A stretch of 64,000 nucleotides of DNA from Mojavia pulchra JT2-VF2 (GCA_019359325.1 JAHHHN010000003.1:418005-482004); one strand, 5' to 3'. Positions 7,724-17,627 are shown, counted from the stretch's first letter. A program made the numbers and translations. The notes: a model not told the origin generated them from the letters alone.

Positions 7724-9124
7724 TTATGGCTTGAGGTTAGGATAACCTGTAGATATTTTAGTGGTTTGAGAATAAGATTGATGTGGATTATGAGCCGATG
7801 AAGATTGAGATTGATGGGAGTTGTGGCTTGATTGAGAATGAGATTGATGGGGATTATGAGCAGAACCAAGAATCTCATCACTGTCTAATTTAAAATCCGA
7901 ACTATCAGCTGTTGTAGTCGGTAATGTTATTTGACGTGGTAATTCAATCCTAAACATTGAACCAACCCCCAATTGGCTTTCTAGAATGATTTTACCGCCC
8001 ATCATTCTAACTAGCGCATCAATGATTGCCAAACCCAAACCTGTACCAGGATACTTGCGGGTGATACTTTGATCTACTTGCCGGAAAGCTTCAAAAATAT
8101 GTTTGAAATCTCTAGGAGCAATACCAATACCTGTATCCCGAACTGTAATTGCAATTCGATTAGCAGCAAGTTCCTTAACCTCAACCCAAATAGTACCAGA
8201 CTCTGTGAATTTAATTGCGTTTGAGAGGAGATTAATTAAAATTTGTCGTACACGCACCGAGTCATTAAATATCAAGTTGTTTTGTAAATCCATCTGCACC
8301 AGCAAAGACAGCTTTTTTGCCTCCACCAAGGAACGCATTTCCGCAACGGTAATGTCAATTACTTTAGATAAATCAAATAATTCTGGCTTTAATTCTAATC
8401 GTCCCGCTTCCAATTTAGAAAAGTCGAGTACTTCGTTCAACAGCATTAGCAAATGCTTGCCATTGTTGAGGATACGCTCTACCATGTCAGCTTGCTGATA
8501 GGTAAGTTGACCAAATTTGGGACGTAGCAATATTTGAGAAAAACCAATGATGGCATTCATCGGAGTTCGCAGTTCGTGAGATATAGTTGCCAAAAACTGC
8601 GATTTTAACCGCGAAGCTTCTAATAGCCTCAAATTTTGCAAGTGAATTTGTTGGCGTTGTCTCTCTAATTCTTGGTTCTTACGAACTAGCTGCTCATTAG
8701 TTTCTCTAAGCTGCTGGTTGGCTAAAGCTACCTGCATTTCAGCTCGATAAACCCGAATTGCATTTCGCAAAACTTGCGCCAAAGTTTCTGAAGATACTTT
8801 AGATTTGGATAGATAGTCTGTAGCACCAGCTTTCATCAATTCGACAGCTATCTGTTCATCTCCTTGACCGGTCAGAACTACTATCGGTACTTTAATTTCT
8901 GAAGAGCGTAATTTTTGGATTAATGTTAAACCATCTTGGTCTGGAAGCCGATAGTCAAGGAAAATGCAGTCAAAGGTAGTATTTCTAACAGTAGAAATCG
9001 CATCATTGCAGCCACCTACTTCAGACAGTTCCATCTGTACGCCTGCTTTAGTCAGAGCACGACGCACTGCCATGCGATCTACTTCATCATCATCTACAAC
9101 CAAAATGTTCAGCGTCTTTTCCAT
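7724..9124 (-). CDS. REC - coiled coil - histidine kinase hybrid with His/Ser/Gln-rich tail
   Basis: 466 residues: receiver domain (Asp11-13 acidic cluster, phospho-Asp57 in CIFLDYRLPD), a charged coiled coil at about 125-170, HisKA with phospho-His183 (ISHELRTPMNAIIGF) and HATPase_c (NLLSNAIKF, DTGIGIAPRD, GTGLGLAII). After the ATPase domain comes a low-complexity tail of about 45 residues with seven His among Asn, Gln and Ser, built from two copies of AHNPHQS-like units. No transmembrane helix. Transcribed with the downstream REC-kinase gene 30 bp away. The tail could bind metal or be a neutral expansion; I cannot tell. Confidence 0.9.
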   Translation of the reverse strand: MEKTLNILVVDDDEVDRMAVRRALTKAGVQMELSEVGGCNDAISTVRNTTFDCIFLDYRLPDQDGLTLIQKLRSSEIKVPIVVLTGQGDEQIAVELMKAGATDYLSKSKVSSETLAQVLRNAIRVYRAEMQVALANQQLRETNEQLVRKNQELERQRQQIHLQNLRLLEASRLKSQFLATISHELRTPMNAIIGFSQILLRPKFGQLTYQQADMVERILNNGKHLLMLLNEVLDFSKLEAGRLELKPELFDLSKVIDITVAEMRSLVEAKKLSLLVQMDLQNNLIFNDSVRVRQILINLLSNAIKFTESGTIWVEVKELAANRIAITVRDTGIGIAPRDFKHIFEAFRQVDQSITRKYPGTGLGLAIIDALVRMMGGKIILESQLGVGSMFRIELPRQITLPTTTADSSDFKLDSDEILGSAHNPHQSHSQSSHNSHQSQSSSAHNPHQSYSQTTKISTGYPNLKP

Positions 9125-9320
9125 CGGCTTTTATTTTCGCTGTTAAATACAGGGCTAAATTTAGGTTGATGTATAGCATTACCATTTTCCAATTATTTAA
9201 GTAAATAATTTTAGATTTGAGATTGGGTAATACTTACTAGTTATTCCTCATCCCCGTTGCCCTTTATTCCCAAGCTGAAATCCAAAATCTCTGGTTATTA
9301 AAAACCTAGGCATTGCTTAA

Positions 9321-9752
9321 CTAAGGCATTTCGCACAATATCCAATACCTATTGAGAGTTGCCATGATCTCGACAAACTTAGCAAAGGTTACAGGCTTAA
9401 GGATATAGCCAGCAACATTTAAGTTATAAGCTTCCACTCGGTCTTGATCCTGGTTTGAGGTAGTCATCACAACCACAGGAGTTGTTTTCAACTTAGGGTC
9501 AGACCGTAATTCTTGAAGAAATTCGATTCCGCCCATTTTCGGCATATTCAAATCCAGCAAAACCAAGCGTCGTTCGGCAGGAACTTCGGGGGACTGACCG
9601 CTATTGCCACGAAGCATACTTAGCGCCTCTAGTCCATTGTTGGCCAGGTAAACCGGGTTAGTAATATTAACTTTTTTGAATGCCCTTTTGACATTCATGA
9701 CATCAACTTCATCGTCCTCCACTAGTAGTATGTTAATCACTCTTTCCGGCAT
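9321..9752 (-). CDS. Rcp1-like single-domain response regulator
   Basis: 143 residues, one receiver domain with acidic pair in LLVEDDEVD, phospho-Asp67 in LVLLDLNMPKMGG, Thr in VVMTTSNQDQD and Lys in GYILKPV. The long loop before the Asp strand and the sequence LNMPKMGGIEFL are typical of the Rcp1 family that receives phosphate from cyanobacterial phytochromes and similar kinases. It lies between the four-PAS kinase upstream (10046-12499) and the hybrid kinase downstream (9124), all leftward, so it is the likely receiver of the PAS kinase (inference). Confidence 0.9.
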   Translation of the reverse strand: MPERVINILLVEDDEVDVMNVKRAFKKVNITNPVYLANNGLEALSMLRGNSGQSPEVPAERRLVLLDLNMPKMGGIEFLQELRSDPKLKTTPVVVMTTSNQDQDRVEAYNLNVAGYILKPVTFAKFVEIMATLNRYWILCEMP

Positions 9753-10045
9753 TTCCTTAGTTTAAATTTTGTCTGTTTTATGTTTAATCCGGTTAATTTA
9801 CCAGAGTATTGGCATCATAGACCCAGCTTGTGGCTGATTGTTTATGGTAGTTTCCAATGGCTCTGTGATCATTAGCAATTAACAAGCGGGCAGTTATTAA
9901 CCTGCGAAAGCAAACAAAGCTGATACATAGTAAAATAGAATACTTGATCATGCTCAACCCAATTGTAAATGAGCGGATAACCGCCCGTCTTCAGCCATTG
10001 GTCTGAGTTGGAAATCAACATTATGTACCATAAGCCTGAGCATTT

Positions 10046-12499
10046 CTACTCATCAGTTTGCTTGGGCCAGGTAAAGCGGAAAGTACTGCCTTGACCTAAA
10101 ATGGATTCTAAGGTAATCGTGCCTCCTTCTGTTTCAATAATTTTTTTAACGATCGCCAGACCAATTCCTGTATTTTCTTTGCGATCGCGGGACTCTAGAG
10201 TTTGGAAAATCACAAATATCTTATTGTGATACTCAGAGGGAATACCGGGGCCATCATCCGCGATGCTAAATTCGTAGGAGTTTCCTTGGTCTTGAACGGA
10301 AATTTTGACGATGCCATCAACTCGTGAGTGGTGTTCAATTGCATTGCCAATCAAGTTAGCAAACACTTGTTGCAATGGCACTCGCTTAGTCAATATAGTC
10401 GGCATTCCTGGGGCAATCTCGATACGGAAAGTTGATGGCGGTTGCAGCGACTCAATCACTTCATTGAGCAACATACCAACATTCACTAAAGACAATTCTG
10501 TATCAATGCGCCCAATGCGTGAATATTCTAGCAAGCCGTTGATCAGTGCCTCCATCCGGCGGACTCGTCCTCGCAGCAGCCGCATCTGATGCTGGTTTTC
10601 TTCGGGAAGTTGGTCTGCAAGGTCTTCTTCTAGCCATTCTGAGAGACTAGTGATTGCTCTTAAAGGTGCTTTGAGATCGTGAGAAGCTACATAGGCAAAC
10701 TGCTCTAGTTCTTGATTGCGCTTTTGCAAAATTGTCGTTGTTTGCGCCAAGATGTTGTTCAAACGTGTGAGTTCTTCAGCGCGCTGTTGCAGAGCCAATT
10801 CTGCTTGTTTGCGTTCGTGCAGCGCAGCTTGCTGTTCGCTAATATCAATACATGAACCAATGTAACCAGCAAAACTTCCATCGGTAGTGAACAGAGGAGT
10901 ACCAGTATCCCAAACCCAGCGATATTCACCATCAAAACGCCTCAGGCGGTACTCCATACTGAAATTTTGTCGATTTTCAAAAGCTGTGAGATATGTATTC
11001 AAACAATGTTCTAAATCCTCTGGATGTACTCCTTCTGTCCAGCCATTACCTAGTTCTTGTTCCATTGTCCGACCAGTGAAGTCCAGCCAGCTTTGATTAA
11101 AGAAATTACAAAGTTTATCCAGACCGGACATCCAAATCATCACCGGTGCGGTATCAGCCATCGTGTGGAATCTCTCCTCACTTTCCCGCAATGCTTGTTC
11201 TGCCTGCTTCAATTCGGTGATATCAGTTATGGTGCCAACATAGCTAATTACCTCACCGTTATCTCCTGTTTCAGCAACGGTACGCGAAAACACCCAAGTG
11301 ATTTCGCCATCAGGATGTAAGAACCGAAATTCACCTGTAAACGGCTTTTTATCGGTTACCATGTCTTGAGCTTCCGAGTCTATCCGCTTTAGATCATCTG
11401 GATGAATCGCAGTTTGCCAACTTTTTCCGAGAGCATCTGCTAATGGAATTTTGGTGATATTACACCATTGTTCATTGACATAAAGGTAGTTGCCGGATAA
11501 ATCTGTGCGAAAGATGCCAACAGGAGAAATTTTCGCTAAGTTTGCCCATCGCTGCTCGCTTTCTTGTAACGCCTGTCCAGCTACTTGGGGCTGAGTAATA
11601 TTATCAAACGCAACCCCAACACAGCAATTAGGTAACGGAAAAATTCTGACATTGAAAAAGCTACAAGGGGTATTTTGCTCGCAGTAATAAACTTGTTGTT
11701 CTTGTCCAAGTCCAGAAAGAGCAACTTTGGCGTATAGCTCTATGTCTACTTGATTCTTAATAATTTTGCTCGGATAACATTCGGTAATATATTTACCTAT
11801 GTAATTTGATAGTGTTACTCCGGTTAGATGGCTAGCAGCAGGATTGGCAGTAATTAGCCGCATGGAGTTGATATCATTGGGGTCTTCTAAATACCAGACA
11901 ATCAAACCCAAGGGCATACTATTGACTATATCGGCATCAAGTTGCATATATGCGTTTGCTGCCTCTTGCTGTGCCAAGCCAGCTCGTTCACGCCCCGATA
12001 ATTTTGCTATTTGCTGCTTTGTAGCTGCTAACTGCGCTGTTAATTGGACACTGAATTGCTCTTGGACATTTAGGTAGTTTGTTATATCTGAGGTAATTTT
12101 GCCCTCAGTAATCTCTCGACCTTTAAAGGTTAAAAGGATGATTTTTCCACTGGTATTTTTGATGGGACGAATAGCAAAATCGAGGGTAGCTGTAGTATTG
12201 CCAACACCGAGAATATCAACTTGAGAACATACTAATTCCCCGGTGGTCGCTTGAGCGATCGCTTGTTGAAGTTGTGCTTGAGTTGCTTGGGAAATTCTCC
12301 ACCAGCCAGCTTCCCACAAGGGACGGCCAATCACTTGCACGTTGGTGAGTCCACCAAAGTCTAACGCCATCTGATTGATATCAATGAGAGTACCATCTAG
12401 CTCCATTAATCCCATAAATTCGCAAGATGGGTACAAAATGGCACGATCTAGTGGCGCTTTTTCTCCTACAGCAGCTTTGCTTGGATTGAATTTGTCCAT
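10046..12499 (-). CDS. Multi-PAS sensor histidine kinase (soluble)
   Basis: 817 residues. Approximate order: PAS-like 25-130; a short coiled coil; PAS 190-300; PAS 320-440 (WANLAKISPVGIFRTDLSG, HPDDLKRI, GTITDITE); PAS 445-565 (FHTMADTAPVMIW, HPEDLEHC, GSCIDISE); coiled coil; HisKA with phospho-His607 in VASHDLKAPLRAI; HATPase_c with NLIGNAIEH and DDGPGIPSE. The HDLKAPLR box places it with the phytochrome-type kinases. No GAF domain, chromophore cysteine or membrane helix is seen, so it senses a cytoplasmic signal of unknown nature. Followed 293 bp later by the Rcp1-like regulator and divergent from a LuxR-type regulator. Confidence 0.92.
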   Translation of the reverse strand: MDKFNPSKAAVGEKAPLDRAILYPSCEFMGLMELDGTLIDINQMALDFGGLTNVQVIGRPLWEAGWWRISQATQAQLQQAIAQATTGELVCSQVDILGVGNTTATLDFAIRPIKNTSGKIILLTFKGREITEGKITSDITNYLNVQEQFSVQLTAQLAATKQQIAKLSGRERAGLAQQEAANAYMQLDADIVNSMPLGLIVWYLEDPNDINSMRLITANPAASHLTGVTLSNYIGKYITECYPSKIIKNQVDIELYAKVALSGLGQEQQVYYCEQNTPCSFFNVRIFPLPNCCVGVAFDNITQPQVAGQALQESEQRWANLAKISPVGIFRTDLSGNYLYVNEQWCNITKIPLADALGKSWQTAIHPDDLKRIDSEAQDMVTDKKPFTGEFRFLHPDGEITWVFSRTVAETGDNGEVISYVGTITDITELKQAEQALRESEERFHTMADTAPVMIWMSGLDKLCNFFNQSWLDFTGRTMEQELGNGWTEGVHPEDLEHCLNTYLTAFENRQNFSMEYRLRRFDGEYRWVWDTGTPLFTTDGSFAGYIGSCIDISEQQAALHERKQAELALQQRAEELTRLNNILAQTTTILQKRNQELEQFAYVASHDLKAPLRAITSLSEWLEEDLADQLPEENQHQMRLLRGRVRRMEALINGLLEYSRIGRIDTELSLVNVGMLLNEVIESLQPPSTFRIEIAPGMPTILTKRVPLQQVFANLIGNAIEHHSRVDGIVKISVQDQGNSYEFSIADDGPGIPSEYHNKIFVIFQTLESRDRKENTGIGLAIVKKIIETEGGTITLESILGQGSTFRFTWPKQTDE

Positions 12500-12788
12500 T
12501 TTTGTCAGCTTCTTTCAAAGCTTTACATGAAAAAATATATTATTAAATACTAAAGAGATATTACTTTTAGGTTCCAAACCAAAGAATGGCACAATTTAAA
12601 CTCTGTCTCAATATTTCATTTTTTATCGTAAAATATCTATACATCTGCGGCTAGATTTTTGCATCTACCTAGCATTGAAACTAGGAAATTTATTATTTCT
12701 ATCGGTGGATGCAGGCTAGTGAAAATATCATCTATCTTTAGTTTGGGAAAATCAAATAAATAACTTACAAAAGTTCGTATTCTGTAAG
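12500..12788. promoter_or_regulatory. Divergent promoter region between PAS kinase and LuxR-type regulator
   Basis: 289-bp AT-rich spacer between two divergent signalling genes; both promoters should be here. No operator palindrome could be identified with confidence. Confidence 0.4.
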
Positions 12789-13535
12789 ATGGAGCCAGAG
12801 AACGTGAGTGTAGCAATGAGTGAAATAAGTATTATTTTAATTGAAGATCATGACCTAACTCGTATGGGGCTAAGGACGGCATTACAGTCTCACAGCGGGT
12901 TGAAAGTAATTGGTGAAGCAGCAAATGCTACCCAAGGATTAAAACTTTTGGAAAGTGCCAAGCCAGATGTAGCTGTTGTAGACATTGGCTTACCTGACAT
13001 GGATGGCATTGAACTGACTCGCAAATTTAAACGTCAGCAAGCAGAGACTGGGCAAGCAACAAAGATTTTGATCTTAACAATGGATCACACAGAGGACGCA
13101 GTATTGGCTGCTTTTGCAGCAGGTGCAGATTCTTATTACATGAAAGAGACAAGTATTAGTAGATTAACAGAGGCGATCCAAGCCACTCACACTGGTAACT
13201 CTTGGATTGACCCAGCGATCGCTAATGTAGTCTTGCGGAGAATGCGGCAAGGTTTGCCTGGAGAAGCTCAAGCAAACGATAAGCCGAAGACTGTGAAAAT
13301 TGAGGCATTAGCAACTGAATATGAACAAGTTTTAGAAACCTACCCACTGACTCAACGCGAACTAGAAATCCTTGAGTTAATTGTCGCTGGTTGCAGCAAT
13401 GGTCAAATTGCTGAAAAACTTTATATCACAGTTGGTACAGTCAAAACCCACGTTCGCAACATCCTCAATAAACTCTGTGCTGATGACCGTACCCAAGCAG
13501 CCGTTCGCGCCTTGCGTTCTGGGTTAGTGGGATAA
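12789..13535 (+). CDS. NarL/FixJ (LuxR-type) response regulator
   Basis: 248 residues: receiver domain with acidic pair in LIEDHDLTR, phospho-Asp65 in VAVVDIGLPDMDG, Lys in YYMKETS; linker 130-185; C-terminal LuxR helix-turn-helix with LTQRELEILELIVAGCSN and recognition helix region VGTVKTHVRNILNKL. It is a DNA-binding transcriptional regulator and the only one in the island with a DNA-binding output. An alternative start is Met10 (12816). Divergent from the PAS kinase, which makes that kinase a candidate partner (inference). Confidence 0.92.
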   Translation: MEPENVSVAMSEISIILIEDHDLTRMGLRTALQSHSGLKVIGEAANATQGLKLLESAKPDVAVVDIGLPDMDGIELTRKFKRQQAETGQATKILILTMDHTEDAVLAAFAAGADSYYMKETSISRLTEAIQATHTGNSWIDPAIANVVLRRMRQGLPGEAQANDKPKTVKIEALATEYEQVLETYPLTQRELEILELIVAGCSNGQIAEKLYITVGTVKTHVRNILNKLCADDRTQAAVRALRSGLVG

Positions 13536-13715
13536 TACCAATTTGAGTTTTGGATTTTAGATTAAAAGTCTTGACTAATAGACTTTTGCAGTAATCTAAA
13601 ATAATATTCACGATGCAATTTGGTATTGAATGAAAAATTGCTAACAATGAAGTTAACAGAAGCTAACAGCTTTGACAACTGAGTTGCTCAGGATAGAGAT
13701 TTTATAATTGGTAAT

Positions 13716-13743
13716 AAAAATCCCACTGCTTACGGCAGTGGGA
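13716..13743 (-). terminator. Rho-independent terminator of the LpxB-related gene
   Basis: Perfect 9-bp stem TCCCACTGC / GCAGTGGGA with a 5-nt loop; on the minus strand the hairpin is followed by TTTTTA. It sits 15 bp beyond the stop at 13758. It may also stop reading from the convergent regulator gene. Confidence 0.8.
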
Positions 13744-13757
13744 GTGGAAAACATATG

Positions 13758-15122
13758 TCATGCCAATTGTGCCTGTAAACACTCAGCAATTCGTCGTGCT
13801 GCTCCGGGTTTACCCATTCGGCGTATACCATTGTCTGCAATTAATTGCAAAATGTCAGGATTTTTGAACATAAATTGTACTACTTTCGCAACTTCGCTTG
13901 GTTGGTTAACTAAAATCAAAGAAGGCCCTAAATGGCGGCTTTGAGCTTCAGCAAACGCAGGATTATATTGAGGGCCATTACCAGGAATTGCGATCGCAGG
14001 CTTGCCTAAACCTACGAATTGTTCTGTTGCTGTTCCGGCCATGGCGATCGCAAAATCTCCCAAATGTAAGCAGTCGTTATAAGCTTGTTGAGTTAGTAGT
14101 AGGTAAGCATTTTTTTGTTTAAATGTCAAAATATTAGGGTCAGCAAGTGCGATCGGAGATTCAGAGTGGGGTCGCCAGCCTTGGGTTGTGAGAGATTGCG
14201 CTAAAGTGTTACAGTCCAAACCAGGAGCGATCGCCCCCAAAAACACTACTGTGTCAGAAGTGTGAAAGACAGAATCTCGCTCCCGAAAACTTGCCATCAA
14301 CGCAGACACAGCAACCATAATTACTTTCCAGTTAGCGTAGGCCTCTGGCGGTCTGGAACCAGGAAGGAGAGTCACAACTAGAGGCCGAGTTACTTCTTGC
14401 TGTTGGATATCAGCACTATAAAACCTTTGGGGTGGAAACGATGGTTCTAAACCATCCATCATCGGATTGCCCAAATCAAAAGCAGGAATACGCCACTTTC
14501 TTAATATTTCTGTAGTTAACGAATCTCTAGGGAACACCGCCCGACAACGGCGATTGCCCATCAACCAACGTTCCCAAGGATGATAAATAGAACCAGAAAA
14601 ATTTTCCCAACGTGCAGCTTTGCTTTTGCGTGGCAATAATCCAACTTCATCCCGAACATAGTATTCGGATTTTGCCGTACCAACAAAAGCATAGTTAGCA
14701 CCACTGAAACTTGCAAATAACAGCGGCACAATATCACCCACAGCCAGGATAGCCCTGTTGTTGCCTAATTGTTTTTGAGAACTGACCCAACGGCGTACAG
14801 CTTTAATCTGGCTCAAGGTAAGTTGTAATAAACCGCCGCGGACATCTCGGACTAATTGACGGCTATCCATGTAAACAAAGCCACCAGAAGGCATAGTACG
14901 CACTGAACCAATTAAAGGGATATCCAACTGTTGGTAAGCCCGTCCTTCACCCACCAGAGGCAAAGCAAAGATATCTGGTGGGTTTAATTGTTGCTGGAGT
15001 TCTTGCAAAATTCGGGCTGCAACAACATCCTCACCATGACCATTGCTCAAAACAAGTAACTGCAAACGAGAAGCTGTAGATTGCGAGTTAGAACCTAGAG
15101 ATAACCGGGATACATGACTCAT
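13758..15122 (-). CDS. Lipid-A-disaccharide synthase-related protein
   Basis: 454 residues. The start LLVLSNGHGEDVVAARIL and the C-terminal MAGTATEQFVGLGKPAIAIPGNGPQ match the cyanobacterial family distantly related to LpxB (GT-B-type fold); the true LpxB is a separate gene. Function is unknown, presumably glycosyl transfer in the envelope. ATG 15122 is preferred over TTG 15131. Transcribed opposite to the Omp85 gene, from which a heptamer field separates it. Terminator at 13716-13743. Confidence 0.82.
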   Translation of the reverse strand: MSHVSRLSLGSNSQSTASRLQLLVLSNGHGEDVVAARILQELQQQLNPPDIFALPLVGEGRAYQQLDIPLIGSVRTMPSGGFVYMDSRQLVRDVRGGLLQLTLSQIKAVRRWVSSQKQLGNNRAILAVGDIVPLLFASFSGANYAFVGTAKSEYYVRDEVGLLPRKSKAARWENFSGSIYHPWERWLMGNRRCRAVFPRDSLTTEILRKWRIPAFDLGNPMMDGLEPSFPPQRFYSADIQQQEVTRPLVVTLLPGSRPPEAYANWKVIMVAVSALMASFRERDSVFHTSDTVVFLGAIAPGLDCNTLAQSLTTQGWRPHSESPIALADPNILTFKQKNAYLLLTQQAYNDCLHLGDFAIAMAGTATEQFVGLGKPAIAIPGNGPQYNPAFAEAQSRHLGPSLILVNQPSEVAKVVQFMFKNPDILQLIADNGIRRMGKPGAARRIAECLQAQLA

Positions 15123-15152
15123 GAGAAACAAAAAATCACTATGAAATGTCTG

Positions 15153-15246
15153 TTTGGGTATTGGGGATTGGGGATCGGGTATTGGGTATTGGGTATTGGG
15201 TATTGGGTATCAGGGATTGGGCATCGGGCATTGAGCATTGGGCATA
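15153..15246. repeat. Degenerate heptamer array (TATTGGG/GATTGGG)
   Basis: About 13 head-to-tail variants of TATTGGG, GATTGGG and GCATCGGG-like units, in the divergent promoter gap before Omp85. The first part (GGGGATTGGGGA) is complementary to TCCCCAATCCCC in the facing C-rich stretch at 15268-15315. Confidence 0.9.
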
Positions 15247-15267
15247 AGGTATTAGATAAATTACCTA

Positions 15268-15315
15268 GTCCCCAGTCCCGTAGTCCCTAGCCCCAGTCCC
15301 CAATCCCCAGCCCCG
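15268..15315. repeat. C-rich inverted counterpart of the heptamer array
   Basis: Units such as CCCCAGTCCC, CCCTAGCCCC and CCAATCCCC form the opposite-strand version of the preceding array, leaving only 27 bp before the Omp85 start. A 12-bp perfect pairing with the left array could form a large hairpin in the 5' leader. Confidence 0.75.
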
Positions 15316-15342
15316 ATTCTCAAGCTATATAGGCTAAATATT

Positions 15343-17388
15343 ATGCGAATTTCTTCTGCTACAATTTTTACTTTAGCGACTTTGGCGGCTAGTAATGCCA
15401 CCCAGCAAGCAATGGCTGCACCTGCCAAAGACTCTATTCAAACCGAAAAAACAAGTAAATTGGTAGTTCCGGTAATTGAAGACTCACCAATACGCAAAGA
15501 TGTGGTTGCAGCACCGGAAACCATACTCGCCCAAACATTTTCGCAAAATCCTGTGGTCGTGCAAAAAGATGTTAAAAACAATTCCACAGTAGTATTAACA
15601 CCGAACAATGGGAATGGTAAAGTCTCACTTCCTCAGTCCGCTTCTGCAACTGACAATAACTTAGTTGTCACCGCTACGGATGTGCAGATATTGGGAGCTA
15701 CTCAAGAATTACAGGAGATAATCCGCAAGGTAATTAAAACCCAAATCGGAGGAGACACTAGCCAAAGCCAGCTGCAAAGTGATGTGGCAGCAATTTTGAA
15801 TACAGGTTTATTTATCAGTGCCAACGTGAACAGTCGCAGCACTCCATCTGGCTTGAATGTAGTGTATCAGGTACAACCAATAGTAGTGCGATCGCTGCAA
15901 CTTTCTGGTGCTAAGGCACTTACTTATCAGGTAGCTCAAGCACAATTCCAATCTCAAGTTGGCACAGTTATTAGTCCGGCTGCACTCCAGCAAGCAGTGG
16001 CACAAATTAATAAGTGGTATACCGACAATGGTTACAACTTGGCACGGGTGCTATCAATCAAACCCAGCCGTGAAGGAATCCTCACAGTGAATGTAGCTGA
16101 AGGCTTGGTAGGCGATATCAAGTTTCGCTTTGTCAACGATGATGGCAAAACTATCGATAGCAAAGGCAATCCAGTTACAGGACGCACCAAACCAGATTTC
16201 CTACTGCAACAACTAAAGCTTAAGCCTGGTCAAATCTTCCAAGAAAATGCGGTACGGCAAGATGTACAGCAGTTATATCGTACTGGGTTATTTCAAAGTG
16301 TAAATGTTGCCTTAGAAGGCGATGCTACCAAAACTGATTTAATTTACGAACTCAAGGAAAATGGGGCCCGTGCCATTAACGTCGGTGGTAGTTACAACGC
16401 CGATCAAGGGCTTTTAGGCACATTAACTTATCAAGATCAGAATGTTGGCGGGATCAACGATACTTTAGGCGTGAATGTTGGCGTCGGGTTACGTGACTTC
16501 CAGTTTGATACTAAATTTAACAGTCCTTATCGGGAAACTAACCCCGATCGCTTAGGCTATACCATTAATGCCTTTCGCCGCCGGGAACTGTCGCAAACAT
16601 TTGACGATGAAATCAAATTAGCAAATGGCGACCGAGCCAGAGAAGGTAAAATTGGGGCCGGGATTAGCTTTCAACGACCGATTGATGATTGGAATACTTC
16701 TTTGGGATTCAACTACAGCCGCACTAGTATCCGCGATCGCCAAGGTAATATTACCCCAACCGATGCCCAAGGAAATCCTCTAAGTGTAAGTGGTACTGGT
16801 ATTGATGATTTGACTACTGTATCTTTCACCGCCACCAAAGACCGACGCAATAACCCCATCAATCCTACACAAGGTTCTGTCCTGAGTCTGAGTACAGAAC
16901 AATCTGTGCCTCTTGGTCAAGGTAATATTTCTATGAATCGCGTTAAAGCCAACTACAGCCAGTATGTGCCACTACAATTATTTAACAGCAAACAACCACA
17001 AGTATTTGCCTTGAATCTCCAAGCTGGTACAGTATTGGGAACATTGCCACCTTATGAAACCTTTAACTTGGGTGGCTCTAATTCTGTGCGAGGATACGAT
17101 TCTGGGGAAGTTGGTAATGGTCGCAGTTATGTTTTGGCTTCAGCAGAATACCGCTTTCCTGTGATTTCAGCATTAGGAGGCGTGTTATTTGCTGACTTTG
17201 CCTCAGACCTTGGTTCTGGTGGTAGCGTATTGGGAAATCCAGCAGGAGCGCGGGATAAACCAGGTATCGGTTTTGGTTATGGGGCCGGAGTGCGCCTCGA
17301 CTCACCTCTAGGCGTTATCCGGGCTGATTATGGAATTAATGATCAAGGAGAAAGCCAAGTGCATTTCGGCATAGGCCAGCGTTTTTAA
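15343..17388 (+). CDS. Omp85/BamA-family outer membrane protein
   Basis: 681 residues. An N-terminal signal peptide (ATIFTLATLAASNATQQAMA) is followed by a Gln/Pro-rich linker, POTRA-type repeats at about 115-345 (ending GLFQSVNVALEG) and a C-terminal 16-strand barrel from about 350, including FNLGGSNSVRGYDSGEVGNGRS with the conserved VRGY loop, and a terminal aromatic FGIGQRF. It inserts beta-barrel proteins into the outer membrane, or is one of the TPS-like paralogues found in cyanobacteria. Length and three-POTRA layout fit cyanobacterial Omp85. ATG 15343 lacks a strong ribosome site. Confidence 0.9.
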   Translation: MRISSATIFTLATLAASNATQQAMAAPAKDSIQTEKTSKLVVPVIEDSPIRKDVVAAPETILAQTFSQNPVVVQKDVKNNSTVVLTPNNGNGKVSLPQSASATDNNLVVTATDVQILGATQELQEIIRKVIKTQIGGDTSQSQLQSDVAAILNTGLFISANVNSRSTPSGLNVVYQVQPIVVRSLQLSGAKALTYQVAQAQFQSQVGTVISPAALQQAVAQINKWYTDNGYNLARVLSIKPSREGILTVNVAEGLVGDIKFRFVNDDGKTIDSKGNPVTGRTKPDFLLQQLKLKPGQIFQENAVRQDVQQLYRTGLFQSVNVALEGDATKTDLIYELKENGARAINVGGSYNADQGLLGTLTYQDQNVGGINDTLGVNVGVGLRDFQFDTKFNSPYRETNPDRLGYTINAFRRRELSQTFDDEIKLANGDRAREGKIGAGISFQRPIDDWNTSLGFNYSRTSIRDRQGNITPTDAQGNPLSVSGTGIDDLTTVSFTATKDRRNNPINPTQGSVLSLSTEQSVPLGQGNISMNRVKANYSQYVPLQLFNSKQPQVFALNLQAGTVLGTLPPYETFNLGGSNSVRGYDSGEVGNGRSYVLASAEYRFPVISALGGVLFADFASDLGSGGSVLGNPAGARDKPGIGFGYGAGVRLDSPLGVIRADYGINDQGESQVHFGIGQRF

Positions 17389-17627
17389 TAAAAGCTAACT
17401 TATACCCAAAAGAATGAAGTCTGAAACAAGAAGGATGTAGTAAGGTTTTATCTTTCACATTTCATATTTCTTTTGTCAATGTATTATGAAAAAGACAAAA
17501 CTGTTGCGATAATGGGGAGGTTTTTCCCACTGAGGGAGGAGCCGATTTCTTCCGAAATCCCTTATGGCTCAGGACTCAGTGCTTATCTGCTCACTCAGGA
17601 CTAAGGACTCAGGACTCAAAAATCTCT
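17389..17627. other. Spacer with short GGACTCA heptamers
   Basis: Between Omp85 and the kinase gene. At 17591-17619 GGACTCA-type heptamers abut the kinase start; no clear ribosome site is left upstream of ATG 17628. Confidence 0.5.
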
